From Treponema sp. (lineage in GTDB: Bacteria > Spirochaetota > Spirochaetia > Treponematales > Treponemataceae), in contig DLYJ01000057.1 in assembly GCA_003447785.1 (NCBI GenBank), forward strand, positions 1-7,784: a stretch of DNA of 7,784 nucleotides, in the 5' to 3' direction. Below the pieces are notes generated by a model. The model had not been told where the DNA came from. It searched no databases and saw only the letters and a program-made list of their open reading frames with translations. Shown in pieces: positions 1-6,230 of this stretch (the first letter of the stretch is position 1; each line of letters starts with the position of its first letter). The position numbers and the translations under genes are program-made.

Positions 1-450
1 ATTCTTTATGTTTCGGTTCATGTAAACGCTTCCCTGGATAAAAAGGCTTCGGGCTATGAAGTATGGTATCTGTCGCCGGGTTACCGCCGCAATGTAATTG
101 ATAAAAATTCAGTTGATGACAAGGAACTCTACACCGTTATGAATTCAATGATGGAAGAGGAATACACAACTGAAAGCATTCTTATTGCAAAATTCATCAT
201 GGACGGTCTTCAGGCACAGGTAGGTTCCCAGTCGTCATCCCGGGGAATCAAGGCTGAAGAATGGTTCGTAGTGCGCAATTCAAACATGCCTGCTGTTCTG
301 ATCGAACTTGGATTTGTAACAAACCAGAAAGAAGCCGCACTTTTGGCAACGGATTCATATAAACAAAAACTTTCACTTGGAATTTTCAATGGACTTGCCG
401 CGTTCGTAACACACTTTGAGCGTTCCCGCGGCTTTACGGGGGCACATTAA
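1..450 (+). CDS. N-acetylmuramoyl-L-alanine amidase (Amidase_3 family), 3' part only
   Basis: This is the C-terminal 149 residues of a cell-wall amidase; the reading frame is open from the first base, so the N-terminus lies outside the window. Amidase_3 enzymes are zinc hydrolases that cut the bond between N-acetylmuramic acid and L-alanine in peptidoglycan, acting in the periplasm during cell separation and wall remodelling. The visible part starts in the family motif VSVHVNA, whose His (visible residue 7, bases 19-21) is a zinc ligand. Near the end is the motif PAVLIELGFVTN, whose Glu (visible residue 102, bases 304-306) matches the catalytic glutamate. The segment between them, including SSRGIKAEEWFVVRNSNMP, is also typical. 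The first in-frame ATG at 139 is internal to the domain and is not the start. The stop codon overlaps the next start by one base (TAATG), implying an operon with translational coupling. Confidence 0.93.
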   Translation: MLYVSVHVNASLDKKASGYEVWYLSPGYRRNVIDKNSVDDKELYTVMNSMMEEEYTTESILIAKFIMDGLQAQVGSQSSSRGIKAEEWFVVRNSNMPAVLIELGFVTNQKEAALLATDSYKQKLSLGIFNGLAAFVTHFERSRGFTGAH

Positions 451-938
451 TGTCAATCATAAGATTAATAAAAAGTGACCGCAGATTCTTTTTATTTACG
501 GTTTTATCCTTTCTCTTTGTGTTTTCATTTATTTTTTTTGTAGTCAATTACCGTGGTTCAAGATACCATTTTTATTTTGAATCAACTGATACCGACGGAT
601 ATGAAATGGAAATCCGTCAGATTCCTTCCGTGAAGGGCAGGGAAAAAATTCAACTCTTTACCGAAGAACTTCTGCTGGGACCGTCGATTCAGCGGGCAAA
701 ACGGGTCTTTCCGGTGGGAACCCGTGCGCTTTTCTGTTTTGAACAGAACAAAATCCTGTATCTTAACTTGTCAAAGGAAGCACTTTATGACTTTTCTGAA
801 AGCGCTTCCATCGGACACAATCTTAAGATAATTGAAAAAAATATCAGGGCCAATTTCCCTCAGGTTAAGGGAATTGAGTTCTTTATTGAAGGTAATTCGA
901 TTAAATTTGATGATAAAATTAGCGAAAAAAATCGTTGA
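450..938 (+). CDS. Membrane-anchored GerMN-domain protein
   Basis: A 162-aa protein with a short basic N-terminus, one strongly hydrophobic segment at about residues 13-34 (a signal anchor or uncleaved signal) and an extracytoplasmic domain at about residues 50-155. The domain resembles GerMN, the fold of spore-germination protein GerM. Supporting features are a segment ending FPVGTR, then LYLNLSKEAL, and a C-terminal IIEKNIRANFP followed by KGIEFFIEG. GerMN domains also occur in bacteria that do not sporulate, often beside cell-wall enzymes, and the one-base overlap with the amidase gene fits a role in periplasmic wall metabolism. That role is inferred; no catalytic residues are recognisable. 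The ATG at 450 is preceded at 7 nt by GGGGG (438-442), a good ribosome binding site. From memory, T. pallidum has a hypothetical protein (TP0248) in the equivalent place between amidase and flaA. Confidence 0.82.
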   Translation: MSIIRLIKSDRRFFLFTVLSFLFVFSFIFFVVNYRGSRYHFYFESTDTDGYEMEIRQIPSVKGREKIQLFTEELLLGPSIQRAKRVFPVGTRALFCFEQNKILYLNLSKEALYDFSESASIGHNLKIIEKNIRANFPQVKGIEFFIEGNSIKFDDKISEKNR

Positions 939-963
939 CAAAATGCTTTGCTTATATAATAAT
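935..963 (+). promoter_or_regulatory. sigma70-type promoter of flaA, overlapping the upstream stop codon
   Basis: A perfect -35 hexamer TTGACA (935-940) contains the TGA stop (936-938) of the GerMN gene. Two overlapping -10 candidates follow: TATAAT at 955-960 is a perfect hexamer but with a short 14-bp spacer, and AATAAT at 958-963 gives the normal 17-bp spacer. Transcription would start near 967-970, leaving a leader of about 41-44 nt. A second possible pair is TTGCTT (948-953) with TATATA (971-976), 17 bp apart. A vegetative rather than sigma28 promoter agrees with what is known for flaA in other spirochetes. Confidence 0.7.
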
Positions 964-1010
964 TAAAGTATATATACAAGGCTACATCAATCGAATATAA
1001 GGAGCTTCGA

Positions 1011-2126
1011 ATGAAGAAAAGTTACGTTTTATCTGCTGCAGTAATGATGCTCTTCAGTGCATCGGTATTTGCAAAAGAATCAACACTTATCGATTTCACA
1101 ATGCTTGATGCCGACATTAACATTAAGGCACAGGACAGTGATGTTGAAATCCCAGAGAACAGCCGCACAATTATGGATTACGGTATTGCTGCTGGAGCAA
1201 CATTTGACCAGGACCAGAAAGATCTTATGAAAACTTCTCTCTACCTTGGCGAATGGGAAGTTAAACTTAACAGCTCAGCACAGACTGTAAGCGCTCTTGC
1301 TCAGTCAACTGTTGTACCTGCACCTGTACGTGACAGTGCAAAAGTACCATTTGCAGGCAAGAATGTAATGGGTGTACGCGTAGTATTCCCAAGTGCAAAC
1401 TACAATGCAAACGCTAAAATCGTTCCACCATTTGATATTCCTGCTTATGAACCACTTTCTACAGCAGACGAAAATGGTAACCGTCAGCCACAGACTGATG
1501 AACAGAAAGCATCTGGACGTACATTGTTCGAAGCAGATGATGATGATTCACCGGCATATGGTCTCGTAAAGAACGTTGGTACTATTAAATCAATCGCTGT
1601 AACAACAATGGGTATGAACTTCCCACACGGTCTCTATGTAATGCTTACAGATACAGACAATGTTACACGCCGCTATTTCATGGGTTACCTCGGATTCGAC
1701 GGATGGAAAACTCTTACATGGAACAACCCGGACTATATTTCTGAAGTTCGCACACGCGAAATCCGTGTATATCCAATCTATCCACGCGGACTTCCATTTG
1801 TTAAGTTTGCTGGATTCCAGATTACACGCGATGCAGCACACATCGGTGATGACTTTATCGGTTATTTCAAAGACGTAAAGATCATCTACGACAAAGCTGA
1901 ACTTACTTCAGAACGTGATATCGCAGACGAAGACCTTTGGGGTATCGTTACAAAGAAAGAAACTGCTCGTCAGAATCTTGAAATGAGCCGCTTCGGTAAC
2001 AAACAGGTTAACCGCTACCTCGAAAAGTCTAAGATGGCTACAGAAGAACAGTTCACATCTTCACTTGATGAAAACTCTTCTTCTAACGCTCAGAAAAACG
2101 GCGGAGCCGCTGCTGATGCTAAATAA
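1011..2126 (+). CDS. flaA: Flagellar filament outer layer (sheath) protein FlaA
   Basis: FlaA forms the sheath around the FlaB core of the spirochete periplasmic flagellum. This 371-aa protein is close to the usual size of about 350 aa. A Sec signal peptide is clear (MKK, then a hydrophobic stretch, cleavage after SVFA near residue 21), as expected for a FlaA exported to the periplasm by the Sec route. Family-typical segments lie in the second half: FMGYLGFDGWKTLTWNNP, then VRTREIRVYPIYPRGLP, FAGFQITRDAAHIGDDFIGY and FKDVKIIYD. The C-terminus is a low-complexity tail rich in Ser, Asn and Ala after about residue 345. The ATG has a strong SD, AAGGAG (999-1004), 6 nt upstream, and the gene ends with tandem stops TAA TAG. 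Proline codons are mostly CCA and threonine mostly ACA, unlike the more mixed helicase gene, which fits high expression. It has its own promoter and terminator, so it is probably monocistronic. Confidence 0.97.
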   Translation: MKKSYVLSAAVMMLFSASVFAKESTLIDFTMLDADINIKAQDSDVEIPENSRTIMDYGIAAGATFDQDQKDLMKTSLYLGEWEVKLNSSAQTVSALAQSTVVPAPVRDSAKVPFAGKNVMGVRVVFPSANYNANAKIVPPFDIPAYEPLSTADENGNRQPQTDEQKASGRTLFEADDDDSPAYGLVKNVGTIKSIAVTTMGMNFPHGLYVMLTDTDNVTRRYFMGYLGFDGWKTLTWNNPDYISEVRTREIRVYPIYPRGLPFVKFAGFQITRDAAHIGDDFIGYFKDVKIIYDKAELTSERDIADEDLWGIVTKKETARQNLEMSRFGNKQVNRYLEKSKMATEEQFTSSLDENSSSNAQKNGGAAADAK

Positions 2127-2151
2127 TAGTTTCTAAAACAGGAAACTTCTG

Positions 2152-2188
2152 AAAACCGTCCATATAATTATGGACGGTTTTTTCTTTT
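2152..2188 (+). terminator. Intrinsic terminator of flaA
   Basis: A perfect 13-bp stem (2152-2164 with 2169-2181) closes on a 4-nt loop, and the T-rich tract TTTTTTCTTTT starts within the 3' arm. It sits 26 nt after the flaA stop. The outer arm AAAACCGTCC recurs in the terminator at 6158-6197. Confidence 0.93.
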
Positions 2189-2215
2189 GCTTTATTGCTT
2201 CTGTTGTGTTACATT
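2187..2215 (+). promoter_or_regulatory. Putative promoter of the alarmone synthetase gene, predicting a leaderless mRNA
   Basis: TTGCTT (2187-2192) and TACATT (2210-2215) are separated by 17 bp, and the -10 is preceded by TGT, matching the extended -10 pattern TGn. Counting seven bases past the -10 puts transcription start at 2222, the A of the ATG. The -35 overlaps the end of the flaA terminator T-tract. No SD-like sequence is present. The promoter is inferred from hexamers only. Confidence 0.5.
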
Positions 2216-2221
2216 TAAAGT

Positions 2222-3469
2222 ATGAGCAAAATTACTGTATCAATTCCGCACAAAAATGAAATTAAAGAAATATACGAAAGCTACAACACTGTGCTTTCTT
2301 CAATCATGCAGAAAATCGAGGCAAAGTTAAAAAGTACAATTAAACTTGCCAGCATGCCGACTTACAAATCACGAATAAAATCATTCAATTCGTATTACAG
2401 AAAGGTTCTCCGCCTCAAGGCAGAAGAAGTTGCCCGCCGTGGTCAACTGGTTGAACTTACCGACATGATGGGAATCCGCATCATTTGTGCCTTTATGGAA
2501 GACCTTAAGGAAGTTGAACGTCAGGTTCGGGAAAGTTTTACCGTCCGCGAAGTTGAATACAAGGGTAGCGGCGACAACTTCCGTGAATTCGGCTATGAGT
2601 CAATTCATGTTTTGATTTCCATACCGGAAGACTGCATGCCTGAAAATCCTGAAGTTGAGATTCCTAAGGATATGGTCTGTGAAATTCAAATTCGTACGAT
2701 TTTGCAGGATGCGTGGGCCGAAGTTGAGCACGAACTTATCTACAAAACGGAATTTACTCCTTTTGATATGCCGCTACGCCGCAAGCTGGCGTCAATAAAT
2801 GCAAGTCTGAGTCTGGCAGATACAATCTTCCAGGAAATCCGCGACTATCAGAAAAAACTTCAGATGGAAACAGCTGCCCGCCGTGAGTCCTTCTACGAAA
2901 AGGTTGATGAGGCTACAAGCGAGTTTTCCGAAGAAGAAAAGGCTAAAAAACAGAATATTGCCCGTATTAGTCCCTTTGTGCGCGGTACAATTGATGACCT
3001 TCTTCTGGAAGCAATTCACGCCCACAACAGCGGCGAAATGGAAAAGGCCGTAAGCATTTATACACAGATTCTTGAATCTACTCCTGTTCCGCCGGCTCCC
3101 GTTCTGTCGGTTGTGCATAAGCACCGCGGAATGGCTTATTTTGCCTCAAATGACTACGACGCAGCCCTCAATGACTTTGATCTGTCCGTAAAATATGACC
3201 CTAACGGTTTCCGCTCATACTACTACAAGGGAATCGTTTACAGCGTAAAGGAAGATTATCAGCACGCAATTGAAGCATTCAATAAGTCGCTTGAGATAAA
3301 CGAATTCCAGTCCCATGCAAGATACCGCAGGGCCGTTGCATATTCAAAAGTTGGAGAAGACAGTAAGGCTCTCGAAGACCTGAACGCTGCAGAAGCAATG
3401 GGCTTAAATGATGCGGACTGCAAGCTTTTAAAGGAAAAACTTCTTAAAAAGCTGGATATAAGTATGTAA
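2222..3469 (+). CDS. RelA/SpoT-type (p)ppGpp synthetase with C-terminal TPR repeats, no hydrolase domain
   Basis: A 415-aa predicted alarmone synthetase, which would transfer pyrophosphate from ATP to GDP or GTP to make (p)ppGpp in the cytosol. The synthetase domain spans about residues 30-210. RIKSFNSYYRK (51-61) matches the substrate-binding RxKxxxS...K element. TDMMGIRII (80-88) holds the metal-binding Asp81. YESIHV (125-130) and CEIQIRT (153-159, Glu154) match catalytic motifs, followed by DAWAEVEH (163-170). A charged, probably helical linker (210-250) leads to about three TPR-like repeats (255-410), for example HRGMAYFASNDYDAALNDFD. There is no N-terminal HD hydrolase, and no TGS or ACT domain, so it is not a long RSH protein; it resembles a small alarmone synthetase plus a protein-interaction module. 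ATG 2222 is the first possible start after an in-frame TAA at 2216 and has no SD. A toxic or other nucleotide-modifying activity cannot be excluded. Confidence 0.9.
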   Translation: MSKITVSIPHKNEIKEIYESYNTVLSSIMQKIEAKLKSTIKLASMPTYKSRIKSFNSYYRKVLRLKAEEVARRGQLVELTDMMGIRIICAFMEDLKEVERQVRESFTVREVEYKGSGDNFREFGYESIHVLISIPEDCMPENPEVEIPKDMVCEIQIRTILQDAWAEVEHELIYKTEFTPFDMPLRRKLASINASLSLADTIFQEIRDYQKKLQMETAARRESFYEKVDEATSEFSEEEKAKKQNIARISPFVRGTIDDLLLEAIHAHNSGEMEKAVSIYTQILESTPVPPAPVLSVVHKHRGMAYFASNDYDAALNDFDLSVKYDPNGFRSYYYKGIVYSVKEDYQHAIEAFNKSLEINEFQSHARYRRAVAYSKVGEDSKALEDLNAAEAMGLNDADCKLLKEKLLKKLDISM

Positions 3470-3494
3470 AAAATTATAGAAAATTATAATTTTT
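3470..3494 (+). terminator. Weak AT-only hairpin after the alarmone synthetase gene
   Basis: AAAATTATA (3470-3478) pairs with TATAATTTT (3485-3493) across a 6-nt loop, directly after the stop codon and ending in TTTTT. The stem has 9 A-T pairs and no G-C pair, so its strength as a terminator is doubtful. Confidence 0.4.
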
Positions 3495-3507
3495 GCCATT
3501 AACACAC

Positions 3508-3536
3508 TTGACGAAGTTTTATCTGTTTGATATATT
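3508..3536 (+). promoter_or_regulatory. sigma70-type promoter of the tRNA-Glu gene
   Basis: TTGACG (3508-3513) and TATATT (3531-3536) are each one base from consensus and separated by exactly 17 bp. Predicted transcription start is G3543, 24 nt before the mature tRNA. This is the best-spaced strong promoter in the window, as expected for a stable RNA. Confidence 0.85.
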
Positions 3537-3543
3537 ATCAAAG

Positions 3544-3562
3544 TCAACTCTGAATGAGTTGA
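3544..3562 (+). other. Hairpin in the 5' leader of pre-tRNA-Glu
   Basis: TCAACTC (3544-3550) and GAGTTGA (3556-3562) form a perfect 7-bp stem with loop TGAAT. It takes up nearly all of the predicted 24-nt leader and ends four bases before the tRNA, so it may affect RNase P processing or leader stability. The function is inferred. Confidence 0.55.
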
Positions 3563-3566
3563 ATAT

Positions 3567-3638
3567 GTCTCCTTCGTCTAGTGGTTAGGACATCGGGTTT
3601 TCATCCCGACAACAGCAGTTCAATTCTGCTAGGAGATG
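3567..3638 (+). tRNA. tRNA-Glu, anticodon UUC (CCA not encoded)
   Basis: The sequence folds as a complete cloverleaf. The acceptor stem is 3567-3573 with 3631-3637, with a G-U pair at position 1-72. The D arm starts GTCTAG with GG in the loop. The anticodon stem is TCGGG/CCCGA (3593-3597, 3605-3609) and the loop TTTTCAT carries anticodon TTC (3600-3602). The T arm is AGCAG-TTCAATT-CTGCT (3614-3630), and the discriminator base is G3638. The start TCCTTCGTCTAG is typical of bacterial tRNA-Glu. TTA follows the discriminator, so CCA must be added after transcription. It has its own promoter and a terminator two bases downstream. Charged Glu-tRNA serves protein synthesis and, in bacteria with glutamyl-tRNA reductase, haem synthesis. 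Confidence 0.97.
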
Positions 3639-3640
3639 TT

Positions 3641-3679
3641 AAGGCCTTGTGATACAACGTATTGCAAGGCTTTTTTTTT
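3641..3679 (+). terminator. Intrinsic terminator of tRNA-Glu, just upstream of the helicase gene
   Basis: GCCTTG (3644-3649) pairs with CAAGGC (3665-3670). The stem continues inward through two G-U pairs and four Watson-Crick pairs (3650-3655 with 3659-3664) to a 3-nt loop, and nine T residues follow (3671-3679). It ends 13 nt before the preferred helicase start. With no obvious promoter between, the helicase may depend on readthrough here. Confidence 0.9.
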
Positions 3680-3692
3680 GGCTGGTGACAAA

Positions 3693-6146
3693 TTGGAGAT
3701 AAACAGACGCTTTTCTGACAATGTACGCGCGCAAATGCGTCAGGCGATTAAGGACGCCGACGGCAATGAAGTTTTCTTTGCCGGTACCGTAAATGAGCAG
3801 GGAATCGTCATTTCCGTATCAGCCGCTGCCCGCGGTTCAATCAATTCAGTTCCGGTAAACTTTTCTTCTGCCCGTATAGCCGGTGTCTTAATTCATAATC
3901 ATCCTTCCGGAAACCTTCATCCATCCGACGCAGACCTTGCAGTAGCATCAGATTATTCCCAGCAGGGACAGGGCTTTTATATTATCAACAATGATGTTTC
4001 AGAAGTTTATGTCGTAATGGAATGTGTGCTTCCCGCCGTAATCAAAAAACTTGATGTAGAACAAACCGGTTTTCTGCTCAGCAGCGGAGGACCTTTTGCG
4101 CAAAAATCTCCTGATTACGAAGAGCGCCCTGTCCAGATTGAACTTGTAAAAAAGATTGCTGCCGCATTCAACGAAAATAAAATCGGCGTTTTTGAAGCCG
4201 GAACCGGGGTAGGAAAAAGTTTTGCATATCTGATTCCGTCGATGTTGTGGGCAAGCCAAAACAAAGAGCGCATCGTAGTTTCTACCGGGACAATCAACCT
4301 TCAGCAGCAGATTATCGAAAAGGACATTCCCTCGGCAGAAAAGATTACTGGCGTAAAATTAAAGGCCCTCCTTGTAAAGGGCCGCCAGAATTATGTCTGC
4401 CTCCGCCGTCTTGAAGAAACAGGAAAGGAACGGGATTTATTTAATGATGAACAGGATGCCTTTGATAAAATTTACGACTGGGCTAAGACCACAAAGACCG
4501 GAAGTAAAAGTGACCTTTCCTTTATGCCCAATGAATCAGTCTGGTCAAAGGTAAACTCCGAGGCCGATGCCTGCATGGGAGCCCGCTGTCCGCACCGGGA
4601 AAACTGTTTTGTAATGAAGGTCAGAAAAGAGGCCGCAGACGCCAGTATCCTTGTTGTAAACCATCATCTCCTCTTTGCTGATATAGAATCACGTCTTGAA
4701 GGCGTTGGCTTTGAGGACACGGCCGTATTGCCTCCATACAGGCGCGTTGTTTTTGACGAAGCCCATGGAATAGAAAGTGCTGCAACATCATTCTTCAGTT
4801 CGCAGGTCAACAGATTCAGAATTACAAAGCAGCTCAACCTCCTGTATAGGATCCGCCGTTCTGCCGCAACCGGATTTATTTTTACACTGCTTGCCCTGTG
4901 CACCGATGCTCCTTCTTCCGAGCTTTTTGTTCAGAATATCCTGGATATAAAGGATTCCCTGATTTATCTGGAAAACACCGCCCTTGACGTTCTTGAATAT
5001 AAATATTCCATGAGGCTTTACGGTCAGACAACCGGAGCCTTTAAGAACATTCTTGACGCAATGGATATCCTCAGAAAGAAGATTATCGAATTGACCGGTA
5101 ATTTACGGAAACTTTTTGACAGTATGGGTGACGATGTTGCAGACCAGCCGGTTTTATACGAAAGCCGGAGTGTTCTGCGCCGCCTGGAAGACTGTGCGGC
5201 AATGCTTACAAATTTTGTCAGCTGGGAAGAACACCCCGAAAGCGTTTTCTGGATTCAAAAGTCCAGACTTGCAGGTACGAATGCAAAAAATACGGATAAT
5301 CCTTTTTATGTACAGTTTTATCAGACTCCCCTTGATATAGCCCCGATGATGAATAAGGGTGTCTTTGAGCCGTTGCAGAGTGTTATCTGTACATCTGCCA
5401 CAATCGGCACCGGCGGTAATTTTAACTTCTGGAAAAAGCGTACAGGCGTTGCCTTTGTAGATAATGAACGTCTTAGTGAAGGAGTTTTTCCTTCAAACTT
5501 TCCCTATAAAACAAACGTATTGTTTGCCGTAACCCGTGACGCGCCTTTACCTGATAAAAATGCCGAATTCCAGATGTATGCGGAAGATGCGGTTGTAAAG
5601 CTTATACGGGCAGCCGGCGGAAGGACACTGGTTCTATTTACTTCATATGACTCATTGAGACATGCCTGCGACAGCGCACGCACCGCCCTCAAATTGAGCG
5701 GGATCAATATCTTAAAGCAGGGGGATGATGACCGCTTCCGCCTCCTTTCAACCTTTAAGGAAGACAATCAGAGCGTACTTTTTGCCACTGATTCTTTCTG
5801 GGAAGGAGTTGATGTTCCAGGCTCATCTTTGTCCCAGGTAATTATTGTAAAGCTTCCGTTTATTGTTCCTGACGACCCGATTTATGCAGCACGCTCGGAC
5901 ATAATCCAGCAGAGGGGAGGTAATCCTTTTATGGAATTATCTGTTCCTGATGCAATCATCAAGTTCAGGCAGGGCTTTGGCCGCCTTATGAGACGCAGTG
6001 ACGATAAGGGGGTAATTGTAGTTTTGGACAGGCGCCTGGCAGAACGCCAGTACGGCCGCATGTTCAGTGCCAGTGTTCCTCAGACTAAAAAAATGTATGA
6101 CGGCGTGGACGCAATTGCGGACGAAGTAAGACACTTTCTTGAATAG
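3693..6146 (+). CDS. DinG/XPD-type Fe-S DNA helicase with N-terminal JAB/JAMM (RadC-like) domain
   Basis: A superfamily 2 helicase expected to unwind DNA 5' to 3' in repair or at R-loops and stalled forks. Numbered from TTG 3693 (817 aa), residues ~5-125 form a JAB/JAMM domain: Glu26 in NEVFFAG and HNHPSGNLHPSDAD (68-81) supply the E, HxH and SxxD metal-site pattern. The helicase has Walker A GTGVGKS (170-176), four Fe-S cysteines (236, 294, 299, 305), VVNHHLLF, DEAH (355-358), TSAT (567-570), FWEGVD (702-707) and QGFGRLMRR (760-768). Every core motif is intact. Many Firmicute DinG proteins carry an exonuclease domain at this position instead. An ATG at 3636 opens the frame but lies inside tRNA-Glu and would translate the terminator. 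TTG 3693 has GGTGA (3684-3688), which pairs with the anti-SD at suitable spacing. TTG 3678 and ATG 3735 are alternatives. The JAMM activity is unproven. Confidence 0.93.
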   Translation: MEINRRFSDNVRAQMRQAIKDADGNEVFFAGTVNEQGIVISVSAAARGSINSVPVNFSSARIAGVLIHNHPSGNLHPSDADLAVASDYSQQGQGFYIINNDVSEVYVVMECVLPAVIKKLDVEQTGFLLSSGGPFAQKSPDYEERPVQIELVKKIAAAFNENKIGVFEAGTGVGKSFAYLIPSMLWASQNKERIVVSTGTINLQQQIIEKDIPSAEKITGVKLKALLVKGRQNYVCLRRLEETGKERDLFNDEQDAFDKIYDWAKTTKTGSKSDLSFMPNESVWSKVNSEADACMGARCPHRENCFVMKVRKEAADASILVVNHHLLFADIESRLEGVGFEDTAVLPPYRRVVFDEAHGIESAATSFFSSQVNRFRITKQLNLLYRIRRSAATGFIFTLLALCTDAPSSELFVQNILDIKDSLIYLENTALDVLEYKYSMRLYGQTTGAFKNILDAMDILRKKIIELTGNLRKLFDSMGDDVADQPVLYESRSVLRRLEDCAAMLTNFVSWEEHPESVFWIQKSRLAGTNAKNTDNPFYVQFYQTPLDIAPMMNKGVFEPLQSVICTSATIGTGGNFNFWKKRTGVAFVDNERLSEGVFPSNFPYKTNVLFAVTRDAPLPDKNAEFQMYAEDAVVKLIRAAGGRTLVLFTSYDSLRHACDSARTALKLSGINILKQGDDDRFRLLSTFKEDNQSVLFATDSFWEGVDVPGSSLSQVIIVKLPFIVPDDPIYAARSDIIQQRGGNPFMELSVPDAIIKFRQGFGRLMRRSDDKGVIVVLDRRLAERQYGRMFSASVPQTKKMYDGVDAIADEVRHFLE

Positions 6147-6157
6147 AAAAAGGGCAT

Positions 6158-6197
6158 AAAAAAACCGTCCGATAAGTGCACTTTTTTCGGACGGTTT
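6158..6197 (-). terminator. Terminator of the zinc-ribbon gene, possibly bidirectional
   Basis: AAACCGTCCGA (6162-6172) pairs with TCGGACGGTTT (6187-6197) in an 11-bp stem; the loop contains the small palindrome AAGTGCACTT (6174-6183). On the minus strand the stem is followed by seven T residues (plus-strand A run 6158-6164), the classic form for the minus-strand gene ending at 6231. On the plus strand only TTT then CAG follows, so termination of the helicase transcript here would be weaker. Confidence 0.88.
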
Positions 6198-6230
6198 CAG
6201 TTAGAATTATAAAATTCTTTAGATTAAAGA

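Noticed and set aside
1590..1878. Open frames on both strands inside flaA (minus 1590-1841, plus 1660-1878)
   Set aside because: They lie wholly within flaA in other frames, have no recognisable domain, SD or promoter, and look like by-products of flaA's strong codon bias.
2792..3124. Minus-strand open frame of 110 codons opposite the alarmone synthetase
   Set aside because: It is antisense to a gene with intact conserved motifs and shows no family resemblance or start signals.
3567..3679. tRNA-Glu as an integration site for a mobile element
   Set aside because: No integrase gene and no direct repeat of the tRNA 3' end was found elsewhere in the window.
3636..3692. ATG 3636 as the helicase start
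   Set aside because: It is inside the tRNA-Glu acceptor stem, and the extra residues are a translation of the terminator hairpin and T-run.
3999..6134. Several short frames opposite or inside the helicase gene
   Set aside because: All overlap a helicase frame whose motifs are continuous from JAMM to QGFGRLMRR; none has its own signals.
6201..6230. Small AT-rich hairpins (AGAATT/AATTCT and CTTTA/TAAAG) after the zinc-ribbon gene
   Set aside because: Stems are only 5-6 bp and AT-rich; the strong terminator at 6158-6197 explains the gene end.
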